The notes under the pieces are model-generated. The model ran no database searches and was not told the origin of the DNA. It worked only from the letters and a program-made list of their open reading frames with translations. Both the position numbers and the translations under genes were made by a program. From Euptelea pleiosperma (lineage: Eukaryota > Streptophyta > Magnoliopsida > Ranunculales > Eupteleaceae): a stretch of DNA of 64,000 bases. Position 1 is the first letter of the stretch, and each line of letters starts with the position of its first letter. Below, piece by piece: positions 53,876-64,000 of this stretch. The stretch is from positions 6,475,700 to 6,539,699 of the forward strand of contig CM068547.1 of NCBI GenBank assembly GCA_035048495.1. Direction: 5' to 3'.

Positions 53876-54221
53876 GCTGCCTTTGGGTAAGCTTAACATG
53901 AGCTTATAGCTTATAGTTTATAACTTATAGCTATGGGTTAGGCATTGGGTTTGGGTAAGAAATGATGAATTGGTCAATTAAAAAGGTCATGAAATGAGTG
54001 GAAGGATATTTTTGTCATTTAATTTTTTATTATTAAAAGTTTTAGATACTACTTCCGGCATATGTTATAAGGTATAAACTATAAGTTAAATTTCAATGAC
54101 TTATGCTTAACCCGAAAAAATTGGTTTAAAATCCGGAAAAATAACTTTTCTTAGGCTATTAGCAGCTATAAACAACTATATGCTAACTTTTAACTTATTT
54201 TAAGCTTACCCAAACACAGTA
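53876..54221. mobile_element. MITE of the GGGTAAGCTTA type
   Basis: GCTGCCTTTGGGTAAGCTTA pairs with TAAGCTTACCCAAACACAGT. AT-rich interior without coding capacity. Confidence 0.8.
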
Positions 54222-55187
54222 TAATTGGATTATCCAACAAATATCTATGTGGACTCTACCAGTGGGTATAAGAATTGGATGTAAGAAATGGGTGTAGCTC
54301 TAGATGGACTCTAAGTGGAGTCCACATAGAAATGCAGTTCAAGCTTAGCATTTCTATAAATAGGATCGACCCAACTATCCGCCTTGGCAAGCTGGGGTAG
54401 ATTGAGATTGGGTCCAATGGGTTTGAATTTGGTAATTTGAATAGATAAATTATCGAATCGAATCTCGTTTGTAATTTATGTGGTGGATAAATCCGTTGTA
54501 TGCCGTCGGATTTCATCGATTCACACATCACAAACAAATGATGATGATCATGTGATTATGAATCATAAATAATGAAATAAACAAAATAAAAGAATGCAAA
54601 AATAGACAAAGGAGAGAGACAACTATTTAACGAGGTTCGTTGCCGGATTCCAACGACTACATTCTCGGCCTCATTGGAGGCAATTCACTATTATTGGCGG
54701 ATTAAAATGCTTCACTTCTTTTTCTTCCCTTTTTCTTCATTGATGGATGAGTCTATAAATAGAGAAAAAGTAATCAAATCCTAGTCAAACTAGAAAACCA
54801 CAGAGTATTAGAAAGAATTTGATATTAACGTAGGTAGTTAGAGATCTGATTCAGTGCATCATGATAATGATTCGATGTAACCCGAGTGCACAGTAAGGGT
54901 ATTGTGTCAAATTGGTCTTTGGGATTTATGTCACAAATATGGTTCCTACAATTTGACTCAACAATTTGTAGGTTTTGTTTTCTATGCGTCAAATTCCATA
55001 GGTCCAATCCCAGTATCCAGTGGATAGGGTATGGATCACATCCATTCAAACTTATCGGCTCTAGATTAGGTCTGGATCGAGTTGACCTACCATTGGATCG
55101 GTCCTAATCCAACTTGAACCCGACCCATTGACAACCCCAAGCACTTCGCACACCTAAAGTGTAAGTTAGCATGACTAGTTTACTATA
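54222..55187. other. Gene-free stretch
   Basis: Contains a TTAACGAGGTTCG string (about 54628) of the kind found in some plant LTRs, and GATCC/GGATC-rich DNA near 54990-55130. No element can be delimited. Confidence 0.4.
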
Positions 55188-55189
55188 AG

Positions 55190-55692
55190 GGCCTATTTGG
55201 TAGGCCATCGCTGTGGGAAAATAAAATATTTGTGCGCGCTAATATTCACCTCAACGTGTTTGGCACACATTTGCCCATGTCAAATATTTAGCCGGGCTCA
55301 CAAATTTGCCCACAGCGGCAGGAAAATATTTGATCACCTCTTCCTTGAGTAAATATTTTCACACCAAATAAGCATTGGTGGTAAAACTTTATTTTTTCGC
55401 GAAAAAATTGCTATTTTCAATAAAAAATAAAATTTTTAATATATAAAAAGATAAAAATGAGACCGTTTGGATCCCATGACCTAATATGCGGGTCCCACAC
55501 TCACGTAACCTATATTTGACTTACTTTGATATGTGGGACCCACACAAATTGAAATAAAATGGAGTAAACTAGCTAATACACGAACCAAACGTTGCTAAAT
55601 ATTGACACGCACAAATATTCAGCAAAGATAATATTTGTTTGGTTAATTATTCGCCGTTGGAACTGATTTTTTCGTGTACCAAACAGGCCCTA
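55190..55692. mobile_element. hAT-type MITE (GGGCCTATTTGGTA ends)
   Basis: AGGGCCTATTTGGTA pairs with TACCAAACAGGCCCT; about 500 bp, AT-rich, non-coding. Confidence 0.75.
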
Positions 55693-55714
55693 ATTAGCGA
55701 AACAATGCCGCATT

Positions 55715-55875
55715 TTTGCCGTGAAAATTTGGAAGCGGGGATCATGTAGCCAATGACATTGCGCCAAGTACACCAGGGTTAACTGGTACAATATCATTGC
55801 CCATACACTTACGTGTATTTGGCGCAATATCGTTGGTTGCATGATCCCCGCTTCTAAATCTTGTGGCGTGATGTG
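55715..55875. mobile_element. Short stem-loop MITE near the gamma-tubulin promoter
   Basis: AAGCGGGGATCATGTAGCC pairs with GGTTGCATGATCCCCGCTT, and ATTGCGCCAAGTACAC with GTGTATTTGGCGCAAT. It lies about 210-370 bp upstream of the ATG. Confidence 0.8.
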
Positions 55876-56084
55876 ATTGGCCACTGCTTCAAAAATCCAT
55901 TGCTTCAAAAATTTTCTCTACATTTTCGCCGCTTCAAATTTTTTGCCATTTCGCCTCCCTTTATAGTTTCTGTAGTAGGTTCTTTCCCTCTCTTTTCAAA
56001 AATCGTCCGCGCGAGTCACAGAGACGGGTGAGGGAGAACGAAAACTCGAATCTCCATTTCTCGAAACCTTAATTTGCTGTGAAA

Positions 56085-58987
56085 ATGCCTCGAGAGATCA
56101 TCACTCTGCAAGTTGGGCAATGCGGGAACCAGATCGGAATGGAGTTCTGGAAGCAGCTGTGCCTCGAGCACGGCATCAGCAAGGAAGGGATTCTCGAAGA
56201 TTTCGCCACTCAGGTTGAGTTTTTCTTCGATCTCCACCTCTTCGCTGTCGATTCTGTGTCTTTTTTTTATTTTTTTTATTTCTCGTTTTGTTGATGTGTA
56301 ATTGCTAGGTTACATCGTTGAATCAGCCAGTGAACGTGTAATTTTCTCAGATATGCGATGTGATCGGAGTCGTTGGTGGCGAAATTTCTCGATTGAAGTT
56401 AAATGTGCTCCTTTATTTGGTGCTTTATATATGTAATTTGTCAGAAATATGAACCAATCGAATTTGTTTATGCCAATTTTTTTTTTTTCATTTTTCATCA
56501 CAAATTGTTTCCTAGTGATATTTATGAAAGTATTGTAATCGAACTATGCGTGTTTCCAGTAGAATTTGAAAGAGTTAGGAAGAAAGGATGATTGAAAAAT
56601 AGTTACATAAGTATGGGTTGGAATAGCGTTTCAAAGTTCTAACATGAGAGTGTTATTCATTTTTGTTCATTTACTGTTCTCTGATGTCTCGACGTCTCAA
56701 ATGTTCACATGCAATACAAAATGAGTTGCCATCAACAATCTGTACTAAGCCAATAAATTCTATAGCTTCAATCAACATAATAATTTACTTTGGCACTTGG
56801 AAGCCTTTGGTCGCTACCAGAGAGATTACTAGATCACTAATGTTTTTGAAACAAGTATAATTCTGTTTTCTGTCTTCGACGTACTCATTGTCAGCTCTTT
56901 GTGTTTGCCATGATTGCAAGTTTGACATTGGTTTATCTTAACTGAAATGTTGCAGGGAGGTGACAGGAAAGATGTATTTTTCTACCAAGCTGACGATCAA
57001 CATTACATACCACGAGCTCTCTTGTTGGATTTGGAGCCCAGAGTTATCAATGGTATTCAAAATAGTGAATATCGGAATCTCTACAATCATGAGAACATAT
57101 TTGTCTCAAATCATGGAGGTGGTGCTGGAAATATTTGGGCTAGTGGGTATCACCAGGTTTGTTATTGGTCTTCATATATTCTGTTTTTTGTCCTTTTGAC
57201 TTAAAAATAAATGCCTCAATATTACCAAGGGACTTATCTTCATTGAAAACATTATGATGAGGTGGCTTATTTTACTTATCAAAAAAAAAAAAAAATAGGT
57301 GGCTTATTTGTTTTATGGCATGATAGTCATTTGAAACCTTTTAGATGTAGACTTATCTTTTTTGTTGTATGAATTTTTGTTTCATATATTCATACCTGAA
57401 TGCTATTTCATTCTATCTGTATTTTTCAATGTAGCAACTCTTTCACTTCTATAACAATTTCTTCCTAGGATGGAATTTCCTGTTACACATAATCATGGTT
57501 TAAAATCTCAGTCTTGGGAGTCAACATAGACGATCCAAACGTTCCTCGCCAAGTCACAATGATCCACACTAAAACATATAAGATTCATTAAGAGTTGAAT
57601 TGGGCATCAAATCAGTTGTCTTATCCTTTAATTGTTCAGCTGGCAGTTATCCAACAGATCTTCTTTTTCTCCCCTCCAACGGCAATTCATGCAAAACATT
57701 ACCCTCGGCTTTGATCTAATTTACAACATCACCAAAAGTTTTTTTTTTTTTTTTCTATTTCCATTCTGAAGGGCATTTTTTGTCACTATAATTTGTTATG
57801 ATTGTGGCTGTTGGTGCTTTATGTTCTCTACGCATTATTACTTTGTCATGGAGGTTTGAGATGATGATGTAATGCGGCCAGGGGGGTCCCTCATCTCAGG
57901 TTTAGGCTAAACCCGAAGCCAAACAATTCATGAGGAGATGGGGTATTTTGGAGTTTTTCGATGTCTTGGGTTTTGTATTTTGTAATTGTGGGAGAAATGC
58001 AGGGTTGGGATTTGTTTAGGTGATCTAATGGCTTGGATTCACCTAGAATTTTTAGGTTTTTTTATAAATTTCCCTCTTTAGAGAGAGATGTAGTTTTGTT
58101 ATCTTTTGAGAATAATTTTTTTTTGATGAATGTAAACTTTATTGAAGGATCATGAAGAGAAAGATAACAAAGAAAGGGAGGTCGTCGAGGAGACCTCCCA
58201 AAAGGAAAAAAAAGACAAGAACGGAGATCACAACACTAGTCTCCTCTATGCAACAAAACCTTCCATCTAAAGATGAAATCTTCAAAAAACATTTCCCAAC
58301 ATCTTCGAGAGTGGATTTTTCCTTTCTCCAACAGTGATATCAGAGCAAGTCCAATCTGGGCTTGTTTGATAATTTCTACGAGTTTGTCCCGAAATTGTGG
58401 GTTTACAGTCTACGATTTTTGGTGTAATTGACCTTGGTTGACCACGCCCTTGGTGTTATCAATACCGCCATCTTCTTTGCATCTCAAACTACATGACTAT
58501 TGCTGGATTTAGCGCCTTGGACTGTTGTTGTTCTCCTTAGAGAACACATAAATTTTGGTTTTTTTGTGCATATTTTTGTGGAGAAAATATTACCATAAGA
58601 ACACTTTTCCAGGATTCATTGGCAATGAAAAGCTTAATTTTGTGAATCTATAGCAATTTCTTATAAGTTTTCTATGCATTTGAAGTATTGGGCTTTCTTT
58701 ACTAGCTTGAAGAAGATCAGATTGATTACTAACACCCCCCACACCCCCCTTTTTGCTTTGGTTTTAACTTTCTTTTCTCTCGTGTATTCCACACCCCATT
58801 CGATTATGTTATCATAATATCATGAGCTTCGCACTTATGTTCATTTTGTTGATATAATTACTAATCCTCAATCAGGGAGAGGAAGTTCGCGAGGAAATAA
58901 TGGACATGATTGATAGGGAAGCAGATGGAAGTGATAGCCTTGAGGGTTTTGTTCTTTGCCATTCAATAGCTGGAGGAACGGGCTCAG
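56085..58987 (+). CDS. TUBG: Gamma-tubulin, first three exons (gene continues beyond window)
   Basis: Exons are 56085-56213, 56956-57156 and 58876-58987, joined by GT-AG introns in phase and coding for about 147 residues. The start is [20 protein letters not shown], identical in style to plant gamma-tubulins. Then come [11 protein letters not shown] and [11 protein letters not shown], and exon 3 has [19 protein letters not shown], ending at the GGTGSG nucleotide-binding loop (IAGGTGSG). The protein caps the gamma-tubulin ring complex and nucleates microtubules. Two positions look unusual for the family: SNHGGG, where an acidic or Ala residue followed by Glu is usual, and NIW, where NNW is usual. 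The remaining two thirds is not in 58988-64000, so intron 3 exceeds 5 kb, or the gene is broken by the transposons there. Confidence 0.93.
57260..57308 (+). mobile_element. Minimal LINE tail insertion with target duplication
   Basis: AGGTGGCTTATTT occurs on both sides of TTACTTATC plus 14 A. The inserted string resembles the extreme 3' end of the LINEs here (TACACTTACC plus A-run on the minus strand at 12583). This is a tail-only retroposition event in intron 2. Confidence 0.65.
57865..58346 (+). mobile_element. LTR-retrotransposon fragment with primer-binding site, in gamma-tubulin intron 2
   Basis: TGATATCAGAGC at 58335-58346 is the initiator-tRNA priming site also seen at 18842. The preceding 470 bp should be an LTR, ending CCAACA. 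A LINE 3' UTR piece is inserted in it. No second LTR or coding region is found before exon 3. Confidence 0.55.
58111..58310 (-). mobile_element. LINE 3' UTR fragment inserted in the LTR
   Basis: Starts with a T-run (the poly(A) tail of a minus-strand LINE), then ATGTAAACTTTATTGAAGGA and GGTCGTCGAGGAGACCTCCC. It is similar to 12584-12670 of the intron 1 LINE (GGTCGAGGAGACCTAC). Confidence 0.65.
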
Positions 58988-59700
58988 GTTTTTCCTTGTC
59001 ATTTATTAGTCTTCTGATCTTTCTTCCTTTGCTGCTACTATCTCAGATATTGCATATACTGGTTCCTAGAGCTTTCTGTGTTGCTGTCGTACATTAGCTT
59101 TGTGTATAGATTATATTGCATCTCTGTCTAGAGCTGAATCACATTCTTTGTGTTTTCTCGCACTGAATTGAAAGTGGGTTCCAGTTGTACTAAATATCCA
59201 GTTCAGCTTTGCTTAATTATACAAAGTGTATCTTAGAGTTACTCTGTATACATTTCTAGTACTTAAGATTTTATAATGACTAACGCTCTGGTCTAGAATT
59301 AGAATAATAGTTTTATACATACCGAATTACCAAGATTTTTCATCCTCTTTTCACACATGACATTCATTTCTTCATTCACTGGGCGGTCTTGCGAGTCAGT
59401 CGGACATATGATGGAGTTCCTTTGGGTCTAATGGTTTCGGGGGTTGTGGAAGAGCTAAAATATATATTGGTAAATTAGAAGAGCTATGACATATATAGGT
59501 AAGTATCTTCTTTATGCCTAAATAATGCATGCATTCCCCTTCTCATGGGAATAAAGATATCGGATGTGCCATACTACAGTTTATTATGCTCAACTAGGCC
59601 ATTTATGTCGCTTAAACTAGTGGGATGTTTCCTTTTGTTCTAGATGTTCTCAGCTTTCCACTTTGTAGTTCCTAAATATTCTTAAACTAGCTGGAGGGAG
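58988..59700 (+). other. Gamma-tubulin intron 3, 5' part
   Basis: AT-rich intronic DNA after the donor at 58988. Nothing recognised. Confidence 0.5.
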
Positions 59701-59710
59701 TGCATGGGCT

Positions 59711-60124
59711 GTGGAGCTACCCTTGGTGCATCAGGGGGGGGATGATTTTAACATAATCAGATTCTCTCATGAGAAGAGTGGGAGGAGTAGCAGCAGAATC
59801 ACGACTAGTATGAGGGATTTCTCAGATTTTGTGGCGAGAAATGATTTAATGGATCTTCCCTTAGATGGAGTCAGATTTATGTGGTCTAACCACCAGGAGA
59901 TACCTACTTTATGTAGACTGAACATATTTCTCGTATCCAGTAGTTGGGAGGCTCACTTTCCAGAAGTCACTCAATCTGCTATTCCTAATCCGGTATCTGA
60001 TCATTGCCCAATTCTCTTCGACTATGGAGGCATCATTAGGAGACCCACTTCGTTTCGTTTTGAGCTAATGTGGATGCAAGAGCCATCTTTCTTGAACAAG
60101 TTGGAGTCTTGGTGGAACTCCTAG
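59711..60124 (+). pseudogene. L1-type LINE endonuclease fragment, plus strand
   Basis: The frame reads GGDDFNIIRFSHEKSG, MRDFSDFVARNDLMDLPLDG, VRFMWSN and then SDHCPILFDYGG and FELMW, the second half of a plant L1 endonuclease. The GDFN catalytic motif is altered to GGDDFN. The copia LTR cuts it at about 60125. Confidence 0.85.
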
Positions 60125-60125
60125 T

Positions 60126-60323
60126 TGAATTAGTAAATTAGGGTTAAGGTTAGGTTTAGGATCAAGAAGAGAAGAGAGAGAAGAAAGAGGGATGTCATGT
60201 GTATTCTCACATGACTCCACATATCTTATTTATATGGAGAACATTACAAATACCAAAGATACCCCTCAAAAGGAGGTATTTACAATACTACCCCTAATAC
60301 GTATAAATATGTATCTAATCACA
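60126..60323 (-). repeat. 3' LTR of minus-strand copia element in gamma-tubulin intron 3
   Basis: Begins TGAATTAG and ends AATCACA immediately before CTCTCCCTCAAG, the complement of a polypurine tract. The second LTR is missing because the element is 5'-truncated. Confidence 0.7.
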
Positions 60324-62385
60324 CTCTCCCTCAAGTTGGTGCATATATATCTTTCATGTCCAATTTGCATAGACACTTGTGAAGTTGTCAATTGGGAACT
60401 CCCTTAGTGAAGACATCAGCAACTTGCTCATCTGTCTTCACAAAGGGAGTACATACTTCCCCAGATACAATCTTCTCTCTGATGAAGTGGTGGTCCACCT
60501 CAATGTGCTTTGCTCGATCATGTTGAATTGGGTTAGGGGCAATGCTGATGGCGGCCTTGTTATCACAGTATAGGCTCATAGATTTCGAGACTGGAAAGCC
60601 AAGTTCAGCAACTAACATCTTCAACCAAAGCATCTCACATAGGCCATGGGCCATTGCTCTAAACTTTGCCTCTGCACTGGATCTAACTACAAGCTGCTTC
60701 TTGCTGCGCCAAGTTACTAGATTGCTCCCAACAAAGGTGCAATACCCTGAAGTAGATCTCCTATTATCCTTGGCACCTGCCTAGTTTGCATTAGTGTACG
60801 CTTCTACTCGCATGTGGCCATTCTTCTTGAACAGAAGACCTCGGCCAGGGGCTGACTTGAGATACCTTAGGATCCTGTGTATTGCCTCTAAATGAATGTC
60901 TCTGGGTGAGTGCATATACTGACTGATGACACTCACTGCATAGGCACTATCTAGTCTAGTCATGGAGAGATAGATCAATCTCCCAACTAGTCTTTGGAAG
61001 CTTCCTACATCTTGTAGTGGCTCACCACTAGCATCTGTTAACTTGTGATTCTGCTCTATAGGTGTCTCCACTGGCTTGGCTCCCATCTTGCCCGAATCTC
61101 TCAACATGTCCGAGACATACTTCCTTTGAGAGATGAATCAAGATCCTTGGTTTCAAACTCCCTTGCTAGATGACTCTTCAGCTTAGCCACCTCTTCTGCA
61201 TCATTCCCTGTAAGAATGATATCGTCAACATAGACGATGAGGGCAGTGGTGCTCTTCCCTAGATGCTTCACAAATAGGGTGTGACCAACTTGACTTTGAG
61301 TGTAACCCAACTTCTTCATTGCTAGGGTGAACCTTTCGAACCATGCTTTCGGAGATTGCGTAAGTCCATAGAGGGCTTTCCTTAGTCGACACACCTTACT
61401 GCTGTCACCTGGTGGAGTGAATCTAGGGGGAGGTACCATGTATACTTCCTCATGCAGGTCACCATGAAGAAAAACATTCTTCACATCCAGTTGATGCAAA
61501 GACCATGCCTGATTTGCTGCTGGGACAACAACACCCTGATGGAGTTCATCATTGCCACAGGTGCAAAGGTCTCCACATAGTCAATCCCATAGGTCTGAAT
61601 ATATCCCTTGGCTACCAGTCTCGCCTTGTACTTCTCCATTGAACCATCGGCCTTGTACTTCACTGTGAACACCCATTTGCATCCAGCAGGCTTCTTGCCT
61701 CTTGGCAAGTCGACAAGCTCCTACGTTTTATTCTTGTCCAAGGCATTCATTTCTTCTACCATAGCAGCTTTCCATCGAGGGTGTGCCAACCCTTCTGCCA
61801 CGGAAAAGGGAATAGGAATAGTGGAAATGGATGTGACAAAGGCTCTGTACGAGGGGGACAAGGCATCATATGAAACAAAGTTGTTCAATGGATGCTGAGT
61901 ACAACTTCTGATGCCTTTTCTCAAAGCAATGGGAAGATCAGAATCATAAGTAGAATGGGAAATGATAGGTATAGGGAGAGATGGAGGATTACCTGGATCC
62001 AAGAATGGTACCATTGGTACTGGATCAGCTGTAGCTTTCTCCCTTCTGGTATAGACTTTGAGCTTCTTCTGAGCTCTAGGAGCACTATCAATCACACTAG
62101 TAGTTTGAGTAGGTTGAGACCTCTCAAACTCGAGTGGAGGAGATAGGGATATAGCAGGAAGAGGAATATTCCACCTCTCTTCACTTCTACTCTCCCCCTG
62201 AAGAGAGGGGGAGGAGAAAAAAGGCAGTTCCTCACGAAAGGTGACATCCATAGACACAATCTTCTTCCCGGAAGAGGGATGGTAACACTTGTACAATTGT
62301 ACCATTTATGGATAGAGGAGTAACCAAGGAAAACACACTTCAACGCTTTGGGATCAAGTTTGGTACGATGGGGACCCAGGATTTG
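60126..62385 (-). mobile_element. 5'-truncated Ty1/copia element, minus strand
   Basis: Right to left it has the end of integrase (KALKCVFLGYSS at about 62345, SMDVTFREELPFF), reverse transcriptase (61481-61708 with [13 protein letters not shown]; 61101-61499 with [12 protein letters not shown] and the catalytic YVDD) and RNase H (60781-61107; 60388-60654 with LYCDNKAAISIA). At least three frameshifts separate the frames. Similarity ends near 62385. Residue similarity to the element at 1-1665 is high, so all three copia copies here belong to one lineage. Confidence 0.92.
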
Positions 62386-62568
62386 TTGGTCTCACTATGC
62401 CCTAATTTTTCTCAAAATGGACCGATAATCTGTACAAATGTTTCAACAGTTAGATTATGTTGTTTGCTGAAGGGAAATGCGTGAAAATGTTTCTAAAAAA
62501 TAAGAAAATGGACTAAAATACCCTTTTATTGTTTTTCGGGGTTTTACAGATTCTCTCTTGTAGCATAG

Positions 62569-62766
62569 TTATAGTTCTATTCCATACACCAATCTGGAGC
62601 AAATCCAGTTTTTAATTCTCTTCATATTTGATTCTTTGACTTTAGTTTCAGTAAGGTCCAAAATGTCAACTTTATGCAATCTGATAAAATATTTCACTTC
62701 TGTTTGCATTTCAGCATGATTCATACCTCTAACATTCCAGAAAGCTATCTTATGCATGTCGTTCAA
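62569..62766 (-). pseudogene. L1-type LINE endonuclease N-terminus, minus strand
   Basis: MNDMHKIAFWNVRGMN, then VDILDLTETKVKESN, is the start of a plant L1 ORF2 (the W-N-x-R-G and E-T-K motifs). It is opposite in strand to the fragment at 59711, so they are separate insertions. Confidence 0.85.
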
Positions 62767-64000
62767 GTGATGAGCTGGGATGGATATTTGAACTCTGAAA
62801 CTGGAAATTTAATCACTAATCAGATTTATTCTTAGTGTATTTCGTAGTGGAGACCAGAAGTAGAGATTTTCAAAGATACGAGTTGCAGTCGGTGCTAGAT
62901 ATTACTGTTATTGGCAAACTGTGGATTTTTGGGAATGCCATGTAAATATATGGAAAACGGTTGGAAATTTATAAATTTTCTTGTTTGCAAAATTGCTGAA
63001 AATCGATTTAAATAATCCCGAGATCTAGGCTTAGAGTCACAGATAAATTTGCTTCCTAAAGATGGTCGAAGCTTCCCACTTATGCAAAGGATATTGCTAC
63101 TCTATCCCCAAGATTCAACTAAGCTTGAAATCAATGCAAGTCTTCTTACGTGCTTGCACTAAATTGCAGAGACAAGGTATTTAACCTCATCTCTAGATGC
63201 TCAAAGGACTTGTAAGTTAAAACCAAATTTTAATTCTTTAACAGCCCAAAGTTAGATATTAAGAATTGTCTATCGCAATCTTCTGTGTTATCACAGGATG
63301 TGCAGAGAAGAATCTACTACAAGTCTACAAGGCCTTTCTTTGAAAGCAACAAGATTTGATGGGTTATGTTGAAAACAAAGCTTAGTTATTGCAAAATTTT
63401 CAACAAGGTGCATTCAAGATGTTCCTTGGACAAAATCCAAGGATCAGAGTATTATTTAGGTACTTAGGATTTATGAGAGCTCTTATTCAGGACTCAAGGT
63501 GTATAGTTTTGAGAATATAATATGTTGATGCCTATGTTTTCTTTATTGTACCACTGGACCTCTCCGTGGTGGCCTTGGCGTTTCTGACAGGCTTGAGTTA
63601 TATGGGCAAGCTGGGTTTCTAGGAATCTTGTCATAGGGGGAATGATGAATTTGGTTTTGTGTTCTGAACCACTCCTCTCCTTTATAAGAGAATGCTAGGT
63701 AGGGTTCGTTTATGAGTTCCACCTACCTGGGTCCAACTAGAGTCTTTTGTACTCTACTGTGCCTGACCAGGGCCCATTAGGTCAGTATGGAGTCCCATTC
63801 TTAAGTGGGTCAAAGCTCAGTTCCTAGGCCCAGCTTGTTTAATGAGGTCTGCTTAGTCCCGAGGCAATCAAATGGTTCAGATATCGTCAAACCACAGGCT
63901 CCATCACTTTGTTAAAAGAAATTGAGTGACCTCCATTGTGACTATATGCATGTACGAAATGCAGAGTGTGCCTCAAATGCTCTTGCGCGTGTACATTGGG
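62767..64000. other. Gene-free right end of window
   Basis: Presumed continuation of gamma-tubulin intron 3. No exon of that gene and no recognisable element was found. Confidence 0.4.

Noticed and set aside
58152..58337. Lys/Arg-rich 61-codon frame
   Set aside because: Coincides with a LINE 3' UTR fragment similar to 12584-12670.

Overview
This is a nuclear plant DNA window, from a seed plant that is almost certainly a flowering plant. It carries GT-AG spliced genes with plant-specific families (a SPA-type WD40 protein, a CMP-sialic-acid-transporter-like nucleotide-sugar transporter, gamma-tubulin, and a plant-only small protein family). It is dense with Ty1/copia elements, plant L1 LINEs, hAT and Mutator-type MITEs and SINEs. 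Introns of 5.5 and 11.5 kb packed with transposons suggest a large-intron lineage such as a magnoliid or early-diverging eudicot. The species cannot be fixed from the sequence.

Layout. 1-1882: 3' end of a plus-strand copia element and its LTR. 4084-5743: last three exons of a SPA-like light-signalling gene, with an internally iterated hAT-like MITE in its last intron. 5744-10572: non-coding DNA with microsatellites, a composite MITE/LINE block and a 780-bp fold-back element. 10664-31667: a complete 8-exon nucleotide-sugar transporter (330 aa). Its intron 1 holds a LINE inserted in a MITE, with an exact 387-bp tandem duplication. Its intron 4 holds a five-level nest (LTR element, then copia, then hAT, then MITEs, plus a hAT inside a second hAT and a LINE tail). 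31668-36540: gene-free MITE and SINE DNA. 36588-52350: three paralogous genes for 84-85 aa proteins inside diverged segmental duplications, separated by many MITEs with readable target-site duplications. 52350-55980: more MITEs. 56085 onward: first three exons of a gamma-tubulin gene that runs off the window. Its introns hold an LTR fragment, LINE pieces and a 5'-truncated minus-strand copia (60126 to about 62385).

The host genes are unrelated housekeeping or signalling genes with no operon-like logic: light signalling (SPA with COP1), Golgi sugar transport and microtubule nucleation. The most distinctive content is the MITE population. One group has hAT-like ends (CATGG or CAAGG plus TTTAAA, 8-bp target duplications) and interiors made of iterated short palindromic motifs. 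A second group shares a common core but carries at least four different terminal inverted repeats. Exon boundaries were set by reading frame, GT/AG sites and family knowledge; nothing was confirmed by alignment.
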